Part shown: one piece after another, positions 27,589 to 37,055 of the stretch
Layout of the letters: each line of letters starts with the position of its first letter
Position numbering within the stretch: position 1 is the stretch's first letter
Source of the DNA: Candidatus Cloacimonadota bacterium
GTDB lineage: Bacteria > Cloacimonadota > Cloacimonadia > Cloacimonadales > JAFGVF01
Length of the DNA stretch: 51,591 bases
Direction: 5' to 3'
Assembly: GCA_016838885.1 (NCBI GenBank)
Contig: JAEKNW010000220.1
Location: 1 to 51,591, forward strand
Notes under the pieces: model-generated
Told to the model about the DNA's origin: nothing
Databases searched by the model: none
The model's input: the letters and a program-made list of their open reading frames with translations, nothing else
Made by a program: the position numbers and the translations under genes

Positions 27589-29778
27589 ATGTATATTAAA
27601 GAGATAGAAGAAAAAGTACTAAAGTTGTTTAGTCAATACCCTGGTGCCCAGTTAAAGATTAAAGAGATATCAAGCATTTTATCAATCAAGAAATTTGATT
27701 TTACCAACCTCAATGACACAATTAGAAAATTAATTAAAGATAATTTGCTAATTAAAGAGGGACAGTATGTTACGAGTAATAAATCAAGTCAAAATAATGA
27801 ATCAAATAAGGATTCAAAAAAAGCCTCAAACAAAAGCGTTTCTAATAAAAATTCGAAAAGAGATTATAGTCCAAATTCTACCAATGGGAATGTTAAACTC
27901 ATCGAAGCGACCTTCGATGCTACTTCATTAGCTAAAGGCTACTCTTTTGGTTTTGCCATAACTGAAGAAAATGATTATTTTGTTTCTTCTGAAGATCTGC
28001 TAAATGCTTATCATGGAGACAAGATAGCAATTGAGCCTTATAAGCAAAAGAATGGAAAGTTCTACGGAGTAGTCAGAAATGTTTTAGAGAGAGCTAATCA
28101 CAAAATGGTTGGTAATGCAACTAAGTATGGCAGTTCATATATTTTTGTCTGTGATAATCACAAAATTCACACCTCTATAATAGTAACTAGTCCAGACAAA
28201 GACATCGATAATATGAAGGTTGAGATTGAGATTTTGAATTGGGGAGATAAAAAAAGAGGGACTCTTCCTGCAGGCAAAGTATTAAGTATTTTAGGAGAAG
28301 CCCATGATCCTGAAATTGAAGTTTTGGGTGTTATAAAGCAGTTTAATCTACCACTAGATTTTCCTGAAAATGTTATAGATGAAGCTTCTATGTTATCAGA
28401 GAATATTTCAGACCGTGAGATAGAAAGAAGAAGTGATTTTAGAGATATTGTTACGCTAACAATAGATCCTATTAGTGCCAAGGATTATGATGATGCTATT
28501 TCTTTAGTTAAAGAAGACCATGGCTATTCACTCTATGTCCACATAGCTGATGTTGGTCATTTTGTAAAGCCAGGTACAGAGCTATTTAATGAAGCCGCGA
28601 GTCGTGGTAATAGTTTTTATTTTCCAAAAAGAGTTATTCCCATGCTTCCTGAGCAGATTTCTAACAAACTTTGCAGTTTAAGACCTGATGAAGATAAGTT
28701 AACCCTTTCTGTGGTAACTAAATTAAATCATAAATATGATATTATTGAACAATATGCAGTTGAGTCTATTATTAACTCAGATGCCAGGCTTAATTATGAA
28801 GAAGTTGATAAGTTTTTTGAGACTAATGAACTTGACCAAAGCGATGAAGTTAAAGAGCTTTTAACAGAATCCCTCAAGATTTCTAAGAGATTTTCCGAGA
28901 AATTAAAAAAGAATGGGTATATAAACTTTAGATTGCCGGATGTAGAATATATTTATGACGAGGAAGGTCATCTTGTTTCCATTATTGAAAGTGAAGAGAC
29001 AGCCTCTCATAAACTTGTCGAGAATTTCATGTTACTGGCAAATGAATATGTAGCAACATATTTAAAAGAGAAAACAAAAACTACAATCTATCGTGTTCAT
29101 GAATTACCTGATAAAGAGAAGATTGAAAATGTTGCTAAGCTCTTAAGTTTTTATGGTCATAAAATGAAATTTGATGGCACTCTTAACCACTCAATCCAAG
29201 AAGTGTTAAAATCATTTGAGGGGACCTTTGAAGAGAAAGTCTTTAACAAAATGATTCTAAGATCTATGAAAAAAGCTCAATATACAACTAAACATAACCT
29301 GCATTTTGGTCTTTCAATTCAGAATTATACTCACTTTACCTCACCTATAAGACGTTTATCAGACTTAGTTATTCATCTTCAACTCAAGTCTTTACTTGGT
29401 AAAGACGGATTTACTTTTAAGGCTAAGTCCCTTGAAGAACTCGCTGAAAATGCCACACAACAAGAAGTTTTAAGTGATGAAGCTTACCGTGCTATTTTGA
29501 AAAAGATGGTGGAATACTTTATGAAAGATAGAATTGGTAAAGAATATGAAGCCCTTATTACAGGTATGAATAACTCTAATATGTTCGTTACCCTGTTAAA
29601 GTATCCAATTACCGGTGTCGTTAAGTTAAGCTCTATCCCTGGTGATTATTTTGTTGTTGATGAAGAAAAAATGATGATTACTGGTAAAAAAAAGAAAAAA
29701 CAATTTAAATTAGCTCAAAAGATTGATATCAGAGTTTCTGATGTTACTGATGATATCTACTTCGATATAATCTTATAG
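27589..29778 (+). CDS. rnr: Ribonuclease R (RNase II/R family 3'-5' exoribonuclease)
   Basis: RNase R degrades structured RNA from the 3' end. The 729-residue protein shows a winged-helix N-terminus (about 4-57), a low-complexity Ser/Asn/Lys linker (about 60-98), cold-shock domains (about 105-265), the RNB catalytic domain with the metal-binding stretch DPISAKDYDDAIS (293-305), then a HFTSPIRRLSDL block and an S1 domain (about 645-729). The order fits the family. The long polar linker between helix-turn-helix and cold-shock parts is less usual, as is the lack of a long basic tail. Confidence 0.93.
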   Translation: MYIKEIEEKVLKLFSQYPGAQLKIKEISSILSIKKFDFTNLNDTIRKLIKDNLLIKEGQYVTSNKSSQNNESNKDSKKASNKSVSNKNSKRDYSPNSTNGNVKLIEATFDATSLAKGYSFGFAITEENDYFVSSEDLLNAYHGDKIAIEPYKQKNGKFYGVVRNVLERANHKMVGNATKYGSSYIFVCDNHKIHTSIIVTSPDKDIDNMKVEIEILNWGDKKRGTLPAGKVLSILGEAHDPEIEVLGVIKQFNLPLDFPENVIDEASMLSENISDREIERRSDFRDIVTLTIDPISAKDYDDAISLVKEDHGYSLYVHIADVGHFVKPGTELFNEAASRGNSFYFPKRVIPMLPEQISNKLCSLRPDEDKLTLSVVTKLNHKYDIIEQYAVESIINSDARLNYEEVDKFFETNELDQSDEVKELLTESLKISKRFSEKLKKNGYINFRLPDVEYIYDEEGHLVSIIESEETASHKLVENFMLLANEYVATYLKEKTKTTIYRVHELPDKEKIENVAKLLSFYGHKMKFDGTLNHSIQEVLKSFEGTFEEKVFNKMILRSMKKAQYTTKHNLHFGLSIQNYTHFTSPIRRLSDLVIHLQLKSLLGKDGFTFKAKSLEELAENATQQEVLSDEAYRAILKKMVEYFMKDRIGKEYEALITGMNNSNMFVTLLKYPITGVVKLSSIPGDYFVVDEEKMMITGKKKKKQFKLAQKIDIRVSDVTDDIYFDIIL

Positions 29779-30068
29779 ATTAAGACCAAATAATGCAGTA
29801 TAACTTTGATAAAGATTGTTGAAATATCAGCAAAATAAGTTACAAAATTAACATGCATATTATTATATATTCATGAATATGTTGTTGCTTACTTTTATTG
29901 GAAGAATATTATACCATTCAAAATGAATATTGCATTGTTTGGGTTAATTTCATTTCATAACTAAAAGTTTATTCAACAAAAGTATAAATGACTTCTTCCT
30001 GACTTGTAAACAGAGAGTTGTGTATGTTGCATCGAAACTATATCAAAGTGTTTCATAATAAACCGACT
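29779..30068. other. Intergenic region between convergent rnr and the LytTR gene
   Basis: This 290-bp region separates rnr from the minus-strand regulator gene. A short AT palindrome (ATATTCATGAATAT, about 29867-29880) is present. No T-tract terminator or small gene is recognised. Confidence 0.5.
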
Positions 30069-30833
30069 TTAATAGCTTAACCATTGTTTAAACAAATGTG
30101 CTTTGGCTTTACTTACAGAGATTTTATGATTTGTTTTAATAGAAATAGTTACATTTAACTTTCCATTAAACAGTTTCTCTATACTTTTTATAAATTTTCG
30201 AGAAACAATAAACTGCCTGTTAGCTCTAAAAATATTCTTTGGATCAATTCTCTGCTCAATTTCATTTAGTGAAAAATCAACCAAATATTTTTCGTTCTGA
30301 TTAGTGAGACAATGAACCAGTTCATTTTTAGAATAAAACAGAACAATCGTATCAACTTTAATTGGAATCATTCTATTATTTTGATTAATTAAAAAAGATT
30401 GCTGATATTGTCTTTCTTTATAATCATATTCTTCAAGTAATTTTTTGATATTTGCATCAACTTGAAAAGATTGGTTTTGGTAGAGTTTATTAAATTTATC
30501 CAATGCATTTTTCAATTCATTTTTATTAATTGGCTTTAACAAGTAGTCAACGCTGTTCAATTTAAAAGCATCTATTGCGAATTGATTATAAGCAGTCGTA
30601 AAAATAATCGGGAAATCAGCAGAAATTGAATCAAATATTTTAAAAGATTTTCCATCGGTAAGCTGAATATCAATAAAAGCCAGATCTGGCTCAGGATTAC
30701 TTTTTATCCATTCAATTGATTCAGCAATAGATTCCAATCTCGCTATAATTTCGATATTTTCATCAATTTCTTGTATAAGTGCTTTCAAGTTTTCAGAAGC
30801 ACCAAATTCATCTTCAATTATTATGATTTTCAT
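30069..30833 (-). CDS. LytTR-family response regulator
   Basis: This 254-residue two-component regulator has a receiver domain (about 1-118; acidic pocket EDE at 7-9, phospho-acceptor D55 in AFIDIQL, K102 in LLKPI) and a C-terminal LytTR DNA-binding domain (about 148-250). It overlaps the histidine kinase gene by 20 bases, so the pair is translationally coupled. LytTR regulators often control envelope or secretion genes. The only nearby candidate target is the lipoprotein gene at the start of the same operon. Confidence 0.92.
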   Translation of the reverse strand: MKIIIIEDEFGASENLKALIQEIDENIEIIARLESIAESIEWIKSNPEPDLAFIDIQLTDGKSFKIFDSISADFPIIFTTAYNQFAIDAFKLNSVDYLLKPINKNELKNALDKFNKLYQNQSFQVDANIKKLLEEYDYKERQYQQSFLINQNNRMIPIKVDTIVLFYSKNELVHCLTNQNEKYLVDFSLNEIEQRIDPKNIFRANRQFIVSRKFIKSIEKLFNGKLNVTISIKTNHKISVSKAKAHLFKQWLSY

Positions 30834-31989
30834 ATTTTATTGGAAGTTTTACGATAAAATTTCCATCCTCCTGCAAAATAATCACATCTTTGTTCATTAT
30901 AAGTTTAAATCTTTCAGAAAGATTGAATAATCCTGTCCCGAAGTTTTCAGAACCTTGAATTTTGCTAATCAGGTTTTTTATAACAATGTATTCGTTATCA
31001 ATAGTTATTCTGATTTCTAAAGGTTTATCAGTCGTTGATTGATTATGTATAACAGCATTTTCAATACATACTTGTAGTGATAAAGGAGGAATTTCGACTG
31101 TCGGGATATTATTTTCTAAATCAATAACTAACTGGATTCTTTCACCAAATCTCTTTTGAAGCAAATAGAAATATGATTCTATGAATTTGATTTCTTTCTT
31201 TAAGTGAATTGTATTTTTCTCATTGCACTCTAAGATATAATGATAAACTCTTGATAGTTCATCAATGAATTCAAGACTTAACTCTTTTTTTTGTGTTCTA
31301 ATAACGGAACTCAATGTGCTTAGTGTATTAAAGAAGAAATGAGGGCTGATTTGTTCTTTTAAAGAAGCAAGCTGTGCTTTGACATTTTCTTCTTTTAATC
31401 TCATATTTTCAATTTCTGATTTTTTTTTTTTGATAAAAATAGTTGCAATGTAAGAAAATATTAAAGCATAAAGTAAAGGCAAGTTAGTAATATATGTGAA
31501 TTTAAATAATAGAACCTTCATTTTGCCAAAACTCAAAAAGTATTCTTCATACCATTGAAAAAGAATCGTGGATGAGACAATCGACAATGATAAAAACAGA
31601 AGAAAAATCACTATATTAAGAAAAATGAATTTTGATAGTATTTTGATATTAAATTTATCAGCCGAAAATAATCTTAGATTTAATAATACTGCAATGTAAA
31701 AGATAACGAAAAAATTCAGGAATGACCAGATATAATACTTTTGAATTTTAAATTTTTCTTTCTTATCATCCACCTTTTTTTTAGAAGGATACTTTTTATT
31801 ATAGTATTTTTGTTTTAACTCGTATTCATTCTTATATTGATAATTAAACTTTTCAATTTTTACTTTCTTTTCTTCAAAAAAAATCTTTTTAAAATAACCA
31901 TTTATTGGAAAAGAAAAAAGCAAAGCAAGAAATATTGCAATAAAGATTATACCAATTTTGAAATGTTTTCCTTGCTTTGCCGATCTCAT
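30814..31989 (-). CDS. LytS-type sensor histidine kinase
   Basis: The 391-residue membrane kinase has four hydrophobic segments (about 11-30, 86-106, 120-143, 163-187) with a Lys/Tyr-rich loop after the first (about 34-83), a coiled linker, the His_kinase motif QISPHFFFNTL (213-223; phospho-acceptor H217) and an HATPase domain with IENAVIHNQ and GTGLFNLSERF. The first loop is very basic. It lies two bases after the lipoprotein gene stop, and its RBS (AAAGGT) sits within that gene's last codons. It is the partner of the LytTR regulator. Confidence 0.92.
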   Translation of the reverse strand: MRSAKQGKHFKIGIIFIAIFLALLFSFPINGYFKKIFFEEKKVKIEKFNYQYKNEYELKQKYYNKKYPSKKKVDDKKEKFKIQKYYIWSFLNFFVIFYIAVLLNLRLFSADKFNIKILSKFIFLNIVIFLLFLSLSIVSSTILFQWYEEYFLSFGKMKVLLFKFTYITNLPLLYALIFSYIATIFIKKKKSEIENMRLKEENVKAQLASLKEQISPHFFFNTLSTLSSVIRTQKKELSLEFIDELSRVYHYILECNEKNTIHLKKEIKFIESYFYLLQKRFGERIQLVIDLENNIPTVEIPPLSLQVCIENAVIHNQSTTDKPLEIRITIDNEYIVIKNLISKIQGSENFGTGLFNLSERFKLIMNKDVIILQEDGNFIVKLPIKYENHNN

Positions 31990-31991
31990 TG

Positions 31992-32519
31992 TTATTTACC
32001 TTTGCTCATATCAAATGTGTATGACCCATAATCAGTTGTTTTGGTTCCGATTGAATCCAATTCTCCATTGCCATAATCAATCGTTGCGATAAGAGTTTCT
32101 GATTTGAAAATTTCAATCGTTCCAGCAACGGGATAGTCCCAACCTTCTACTTTCACAATGGGATTTGTGATAATTTTTTCGTAATCGGGTTTGCTTTCAG
32201 ATAAATCAATTTCATGGGTTTCACCACCGACAATTTTGCTGGCAATAGAGTCTAATTCCCCATTACCGTAATCAATTGTTGCAATCAAATTTTCGTTTTG
32301 CCAATATTCAATGGTTCCTGAAACTGGATACTTCCAGCCTTCGACTTTGACTAATGGATTGATTACTACTTTTTCATAATCCTTTTTTTCCGGAATTTTG
32401 ACATTTTCACGCTGATTTCCATAATTCTCATTTTCTGAAGAATTTGGTGCTGTCATCTCTGAGCAGGCTGTAGTGAGCATTATAATTGCTACAACTACGA
32501 ATGTTAAAATAGATCTCAT
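31992..32519 (-). CDS. Lipoprotein with two tandem 65-residue repeats
   Basis: The 175-residue product has a lipoprotein signal (1-18, lipid Cys19 in LTTAC), a polar linker, and two similar units (about 46-107 and 111-172), each with DYEK, NP, VKVEGW, YPV-GTIE, LIATIDYGNGELDSI. The unit recurs at a 65-residue offset. Similar DYG-x-G-x-x-D modules occur, as I recall, in Bacteroidota lipoproteins of unknown role. It is the first gene of an operon with the LytS-type kinase and LytTR regulator, so it may be a sensor input or regulated target. Confidence 0.75.
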   Translation of the reverse strand: MRSILTFVVVAIIMLTTACSEMTAPNSSENENYGNQRENVKIPEKKDYEKVVINPLVKVEGWKYPVSGTIEYWQNENLIATIDYGNGELDSIASKIVGGETHEIDLSESKPDYEKIITNPIVKVEGWDYPVAGTIEIFKSETLIATIDYGNGELDSIGTKTTDYGSYTFDMSKGK

Positions 32520-32829
32520 TCTGATCTCCCTTTTTATTTATTAAGTATTTACTACTCAGAATTTAATTTAATGTTCTTATCAATTAATACAATGATTACT
32601 GCTGTGAAGCAGATAAATTTCTATGTGAAAGAGAAAAAAATTAAATTGAAAGAACAGTTTTCTTGTATCTACTAATGTGAAATTGGGATGTTTCATTTGC
32701 AAAATCAAAGATATTACCTAGTTACCTCTAAAAGAAAATCATTGTACTTCAAATTTAACCTGAAAAATGCAGTGAACCTTTACGAAAATCACATTATTCT
32801 CCATAGAGTACTAAAATTACTCCTTCAGG
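32520..32829. other. Intergenic region with inverted repeat at the end of pyrG
   Basis: This 310-bp gap holds no gene. An 11-bp perfect inverted repeat joins 32754-32764 (TTTAACCTGAA) to 32824-32834, which includes the pyrG stop codon; the loop is 59 bases. It could fold in the 3' end of the pyrG transcript, but no T-tract follows the stem directly. The remainder includes the leader of the lipoprotein gene (AGGGAGATCAG just before its ATG). Confidence 0.45.
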
Positions 32830-34434
32830 TTAAACCTTATTCTTTTTCTTCAAGGATGACTGGATAAATTTATTGAAAATTGGATGTGGTCTTAATGGTC
32901 TAGACAAGAATTCTGGGTGGAATTGAACAGCTACAAAAAAGTCATTCTTTGGGTATTCAATTATTTCAACTAGTAACCCATCAGGAGAAGTCCCAGAAAT
33001 AACCAGTCCATTTTCTTGCATAATTTCACGATAAGCATTATTAAATTCATATCTATGTCTGTGTCGCTCACTAATTACCTCATTTTGATAGGCATCCCAA
33101 GCTAAGGTTTGAGGATATATCTTACAAGGGAAGGCTCCTAATCTCATAGTTCCGCCTAGTTTATCAATGTAGGATTGATCATCCATTAGATGAATAACAG
33201 GGTTTTCACAAGCATGGTCAAATTCTGAACTAAAGGCGTCTTTAATATTACATACATTTCGGGCAAATTCAATTACAGCAACCTGCATTCCTAAACAAAT
33301 CCCGAAGAAGGGAATATTGTTTTCTCTGGCATATCTTACAATATTAACTTTACCTTCGATTCCTCTTAAACCGAATCCTCCGGGAATAAGTATTCCATTA
33401 ATTTTCTTTAATCTATCTTTATCCAGGTCATTATCAAAGCTCATCTCAGAATCAATCCACTCGATATTAACTTTAATATCGTTAGCAATACCTGCATGTA
33501 CAATAGCTTGTTCAACAGATTTATAAGCATCTTGATGCTGCACATATTTGCCACAAACTGCAACAGTAACTTCGTCTTTATAGTTTTGAGTTCTTTTTAT
33601 ATAATTATCTAACTCTGTAAAATCAATTTCTCTGGTTTCTAAGCGTAATTGCTTGCAAATAGTCTCGTGTAAACCTTCCACAAAGTAATTACCAGGAACA
33701 CTAAAGACGGATTTGACGTCAATAGCATTAATCACTGACCTAATAGGAACATTAGTAAAGAGGGAAATTTTATTAATAATATCTTGGGAGAAAGGTTTCT
33801 CTGATCTACATAGAAGAATGTCAGGTTGAATCCCAATTTCTCTTAGTTTTATAGCACTATGTTGAGTTGGTTTTGTTTTTAATTCTCCGGCAGATTTAAT
33901 AAATGGTACATAGGTAAGTAGAACAAATAAGGAATTCTCATATCCCACTTCCATTCTAAACTGTCTTACTGCCTCTAAGAAGGGTAAAGATTCAATATCT
34001 CCTACAGTACCTCCAATCTCGGTAATAACAATGTCATACATCTCCCCTATTTGTTTAATCTTTGAGATGATTTCATTAGTAATATGAGGGATAACTTGAA
34101 CAGTCTTGCCTAAGTAATCACCGCGTCTTTCTTTCTTAATAACAGATTCATAAATCTGACCTGAAGATACACTGGATAGTTTTGAAAGAGCTACATCAAT
34201 AAATCTTTCATAATGTCCCAAATCTAGATCTGTCTCTGCACCATCATCAGTAACAAAAACTTCACCATGTTGATATGGACTCATAGTCCCTGGATCAACA
34301 TTCAAATAAGGGTCCATCTTTTGAAGCCCAACATTATATCCCATTTTCTTAAGGAGTAGCCCTATTGAAGATGAAGCTATTCCTTTTCCTAATGACGAGA
34401 GAACACCACCCATAACAAAAATATGTTTAGCCAT
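32830..34434 (-). CDS. pyrG: CTP synthase
   Basis: CTP synthase makes CTP from UTP, ATP and glutamine. The synthetase domain opens with FVMGGVLSSLGKGIASSSIG. The C-terminal glutamine amidotransferase has the nucleophile loop FGICLGMQ and the His-Glu pair in VQFHPEF. The 534-residue size is standard. RBS AAAGGTG lies seven bases before the ATG, 15 bases after the M29-like gene, so murI, the M29-like gene and pyrG probably form one unit. The stop codon is part of an inverted repeat. Confidence 0.97.
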   Translation of the reverse strand: MAKHIFVMGGVLSSLGKGIASSSIGLLLKKMGYNVGLQKMDPYLNVDPGTMSPYQHGEVFVTDDGAETDLDLGHYERFIDVALSKLSSVSSGQIYESVIKKERRGDYLGKTVQVIPHITNEIISKIKQIGEMYDIVITEIGGTVGDIESLPFLEAVRQFRMEVGYENSLFVLLTYVPFIKSAGELKTKPTQHSAIKLREIGIQPDILLCRSEKPFSQDIINKISLFTNVPIRSVINAIDVKSVFSVPGNYFVEGLHETICKQLRLETREIDFTELDNYIKRTQNYKDEVTVAVCGKYVQHQDAYKSVEQAIVHAGIANDIKVNIEWIDSEMSFDNDLDKDRLKKINGILIPGGFGLRGIEGKVNIVRYARENNIPFFGICLGMQVAVIEFARNVCNIKDAFSSEFDHACENPVIHLMDDQSYIDKLGGTMRLGAFPCKIYPQTLAWDAYQNEVISERHRHRYEFNNAYREIMQENGLVISGTSPDGLLVEIIEYPKNDFFVAVQFHPEFLSRPLRPHPIFNKFIQSSLKKKNKV

Positions 34435-34449
34435 TTTTTTTACACCTTT

Positions 34450-35514
34450 TTATAATAAAATATCTTTTGAATTTTCATTAGTAAGTCTAACAGAACTTGA
34501 GCTTATTTCGATCGTATTATTAACTTCATCGTAAAACACGAGACTGAAATTATTATCTAAACATCTATCATAATAGTTAAAATTACAAGGCTCAGAAACA
34601 CCATTATTAACGCCTATAAAGAATTCAACTCTATCTTTGCTGTTCATAATCCCAACTTTTATAATTTCAGATAAAGCATCATTGTTTTCAAATTGAATTG
34701 AAAGAATATTTCCATAGGAGAATGTTAAAATTACAGATTCTCTGCAAATATTTTTGTAGTAGAGTTTGTCGGCCTTAAAAACTCCATTAAGGGTATTTTT
34801 ATTCACTGTCAGAGCAACATAACCAAATGGTAAAACAGTATAAGAGTTAGTTATTTTGTTGCTAACAAAGTAGCTTTGATGATCAGATATACTTAATTTT
34901 AAAATACTTTCTTCATTATCAGAACTTTTCAAGCTATATGTTTCACCAGGCATAATGTGATTTAATATTTTTAGCCCCTTAACATTCATTTTGCTTTCAA
35001 TTGGCTCAAAAGAACTAAGATAAAATCGTTCCAAATCTGTTAAATCAATATTGTAATATTCCGCAATTGAAGGTTTTGGGAAATTAGGGAGTAAAACCTT
35101 TTTCTCTGATATCAACATATTCTTATAAATAGATTGCAGGGATTTGTTGATTAAATCAGTTTTGTTTGAGGCTATATAATTATCAGTAAAGATGTTACGA
35201 ATTTCTGGAAAGCTTAAATCAATAATAATATCTACTAATTTAACCCATTGCGAGAAATACTCATCAGGAACATAATACTTCTCTTCAGGAGTCTCTTCTA
35301 ATGATCTTAATTTTATAGTTTTAGTAGCAAGATCTAAAACCGGATAAGCCCCTTTGACTCTTATCATTATGGCCAATTCTTCTATAATCTTGATATCAGA
35401 TAATTCGCAACTTTTTGAAGTATCTAACAAGCCTGACAAAACAATAATCTGTTCTGGAGAAATTTGCAGAAACTCTTCGATTAAATAATTATAAACTTGG
35501 GAAATATTTATCAT
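34450..35514 (-). CDS. M29 aminopeptidase-like protein, probably degenerate
   Basis: The product (354 residues from ATG 35514) resembles the thermophilic aminopeptidase (M29) fold in layout: an N-terminal alpha/beta half, an IAEYYNIDLTDLERFYLSS segment (about residues 152-170), and LPFGYVALTVNKNTLNGVF where M29 enzymes have LP-x-GEV. The metal-binding Glu of that motif is Tyr here, and I see no HxD. A TTG at 35526 would add four residues; ATG 35514 is preferred because it gives a four-base ATGA overlap with murI. The family assignment is tentative and the function unknown. Confidence 0.5.
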   Translation of the reverse strand: MINISQVYNYLIEEFLQISPEQIIVLSGLLDTSKSCELSDIKIIEELAIMIRVKGAYPVLDLATKTIKLRSLEETPEEKYYVPDEYFSQWVKLVDIIIDLSFPEIRNIFTDNYIASNKTDLINKSLQSIYKNMLISEKKVLLPNFPKPSIAEYYNIDLTDLERFYLSSFEPIESKMNVKGLKILNHIMPGETYSLKSSDNEESILKLSISDHQSYFVSNKITNSYTVLPFGYVALTVNKNTLNGVFKADKLYYKNICRESVILTFSYGNILSIQFENNDALSEIIKVGIMNSKDRVEFFIGVNNGVSEPCNFNYYDRCLDNNFSLVFYDEVNNTIEISSSSVRLTNENSKDILL

Positions 35515-36314
35515 TCTACAAACCAACTTTCACCTAGGGTAACTTTTTTGAGGTTAGTAACTTTCTTATCTAAAATCATATCTGCTATTTTTACAAACTT
35601 CACTTCGTTATCACTGACATAAAAAAGATCTTTCCCGATCTGTAATGAGCTATTATCAATAAAAGGTTTGATATGTTTAATAATAGCTTGAGAACTATCT
35701 ACAAGATTAACTTTGCCTGAAAAATAAGTATCAATTGCTGCTTTCAAGACCGGATAGTGGGTACATCCCAGGATCAAGGTATCAACCTTTTCCTCTAAGA
35801 ATACAGAAAGATACTCTTGAATGATTAGATGGGTTACTTGAGTATCTAGCCACCCTTCTTCTACTAAAGAGACGAACAGAGGACAAGGCTGAGCAAATAT
35901 TTCTAACTTCTGATTTAATCTCAACAACTCATTTTTATAGGCATTACTATTGATAGTTCCCTCTGTACCTATAATCCCTACTCTTCCTGTTTTTGTTAAA
36001 GAAAGTGCTTCTTCTGCTCCTGGGATTATTACTCCTATTACCGGAATATCGGTCATTTTTTGTAAATAAGGGATAGCTACAGCAGATGAAGTATTACAGG
36101 CAATGATTAATAGTTTGATATTTTGTTGAAGTAAAAATCTCGTATTTTGAATAGAATAATTTATTACCGTATGCTTAGATTTAGGTCCGTAGGGAACTCT
36201 CGCTGTATCCCCAAAATAGATAATATCTTCATAAGGAAAATACTCTCTGATTGATTTGAATACTGTTAGTCCTCCAACTCCTGAGTCAAAAATTCCAATT
36301 GCTCTTTTTTCCAT
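35511..36314 (-). CDS. murI: Glutamate racemase
   Basis: MurI makes D-glutamate for peptidoglycan. The N-terminal GIFDSGVGGLTVF (residues 7-19) and both catalytic Cys motifs are present: IACNTSSA (C73) and LGCTHYPVL (C184). The 267-residue length is normal. It heads a group with the M29-like gene and pyrG on the minus strand. The 4-base overlap with the following gene suggests coupling. RBS GGAGAAAA precedes the ATG. Confidence 0.96.
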   Translation of the reverse strand: MEKRAIGIFDSGVGGLTVFKSIREYFPYEDIIYFGDTARVPYGPKSKHTVINYSIQNTRFLLQQNIKLLIIACNTSSAVAIPYLQKMTDIPVIGVIIPGAEEALSLTKTGRVGIIGTEGTINSNAYKNELLRLNQKLEIFAQPCPLFVSLVEEGWLDTQVTHLIIQEYLSVFLEEKVDTLILGCTHYPVLKAAIDTYFSGKVNLVDSSQAIIKHIKPFIDNSSLQIGKDLFYVSDNEVKFVKIADMILDKKVTNLKKVTLGESWFVE

Positions 36315-36462
36315 TTTTCTCCAGTGGTTTTATTTTTATTTTTTTTAGCTTTAGTTATCTGTCAAGTATCTTTAGCGTTTTATGCATTGATCAGTGATAA
36401 AATAACATCTTAAATGCTAACTAATTAATTATTTGGCTTTATCTAAAAAAATAATTTTCAAT

Positions 36463-36497
36463 AAAAAAAGAGAGACTGTAAAGAAACACAATCTCTC
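36463..36497 (-). terminator. Rho-independent terminator of the VOR operon
   Basis: On the minus strand GAGAGATTGT pairs with ACAGTCTCTC (one G-T pair) around an eight-base loop, and seven T follow directly. It lies 20 bases past the stop of the VOR gamma gene. This is the clearest intrinsic terminator in the window. Confidence 0.88.
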
Positions 36498-36516
36498 ATT
36501 TATTAGTTACATTGTT

Positions 36517-37053
36517 TTATTTTGTTAAATCAATTCCTTTTTTAATTGCGATTAGATTCAGTTCTAGCAATTTAGGATTCTTTTTCTCTAAAAAGGCTGT
36601 CAAATCAGCTTCAATAGTTTCATATTTTATCATATCAGTTAACCCGATGACCATTCCAATAGCTAACATATTGAGAACCATTTCACTACCAATTTCAGTT
36701 GCTATCTTCGATAAAGGAGCGGATATAGTTTTCACGCCTTCAAAAGTTGGTATTTTAGGACATAAATTCTCATTAGCTATGATAAAACCACCTTTAACAA
36801 CACTAGAGGCGAATTTGTCTAATGAAGGTTGATTCAAAGCTACTAGAACATTAGGAAAGGATACGATTGGTGAGGCAACAGGTTTGTCAGAAATAACTGT
36901 AGAAACATTTGCTGTTCCTCCACGCATTTCAGGACCATAAGATGGTAACCATGATACATGTTTTCCCTCTTTCATCCCAGCTTTTGCCAAGAATTTGCCT
37001 ATTGTTAAAGCACCTTGACCACCAAATCCGGAGCTAATAATTTCATAAATCAT
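36517..37053 (-). CDS. 2-oxoacid:ferredoxin oxidoreductase gamma subunit
   Basis: The 178-residue protein matches the gamma/catalytic-gamma domain of pyruvate-type ferredoxin oxidoreductases: SGFGGQGALTIGKFLAKAG (about 8-26) and SYGPEMRGGTANVSTVISD (about 38-56). It is the last gene of the aminotransferase, ferredoxin, alpha, beta, gamma operon, two bases after the beta gene, and is followed by an intrinsic terminator. It assembles with alpha, beta and the ferredoxin-like delta subunit to oxidise 2-oxoacids to acyl-CoA, reducing ferredoxin. Confidence 0.92.
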   Translation of the reverse strand: MIYEIISSGFGGQGALTIGKFLAKAGMKEGKHVSWLPSYGPEMRGGTANVSTVISDKPVASPIVSFPNVLVALNQPSLDKFASSVVKGGFIIANENLCPKIPTFEGVKTISAPLSKIATEIGSEMVLNMLAIGMVIGLTDMIKYETIEADLTAFLEKKNPKLLELNLIAIKKGIDLTK

Positions 37054-37055
37054 TT

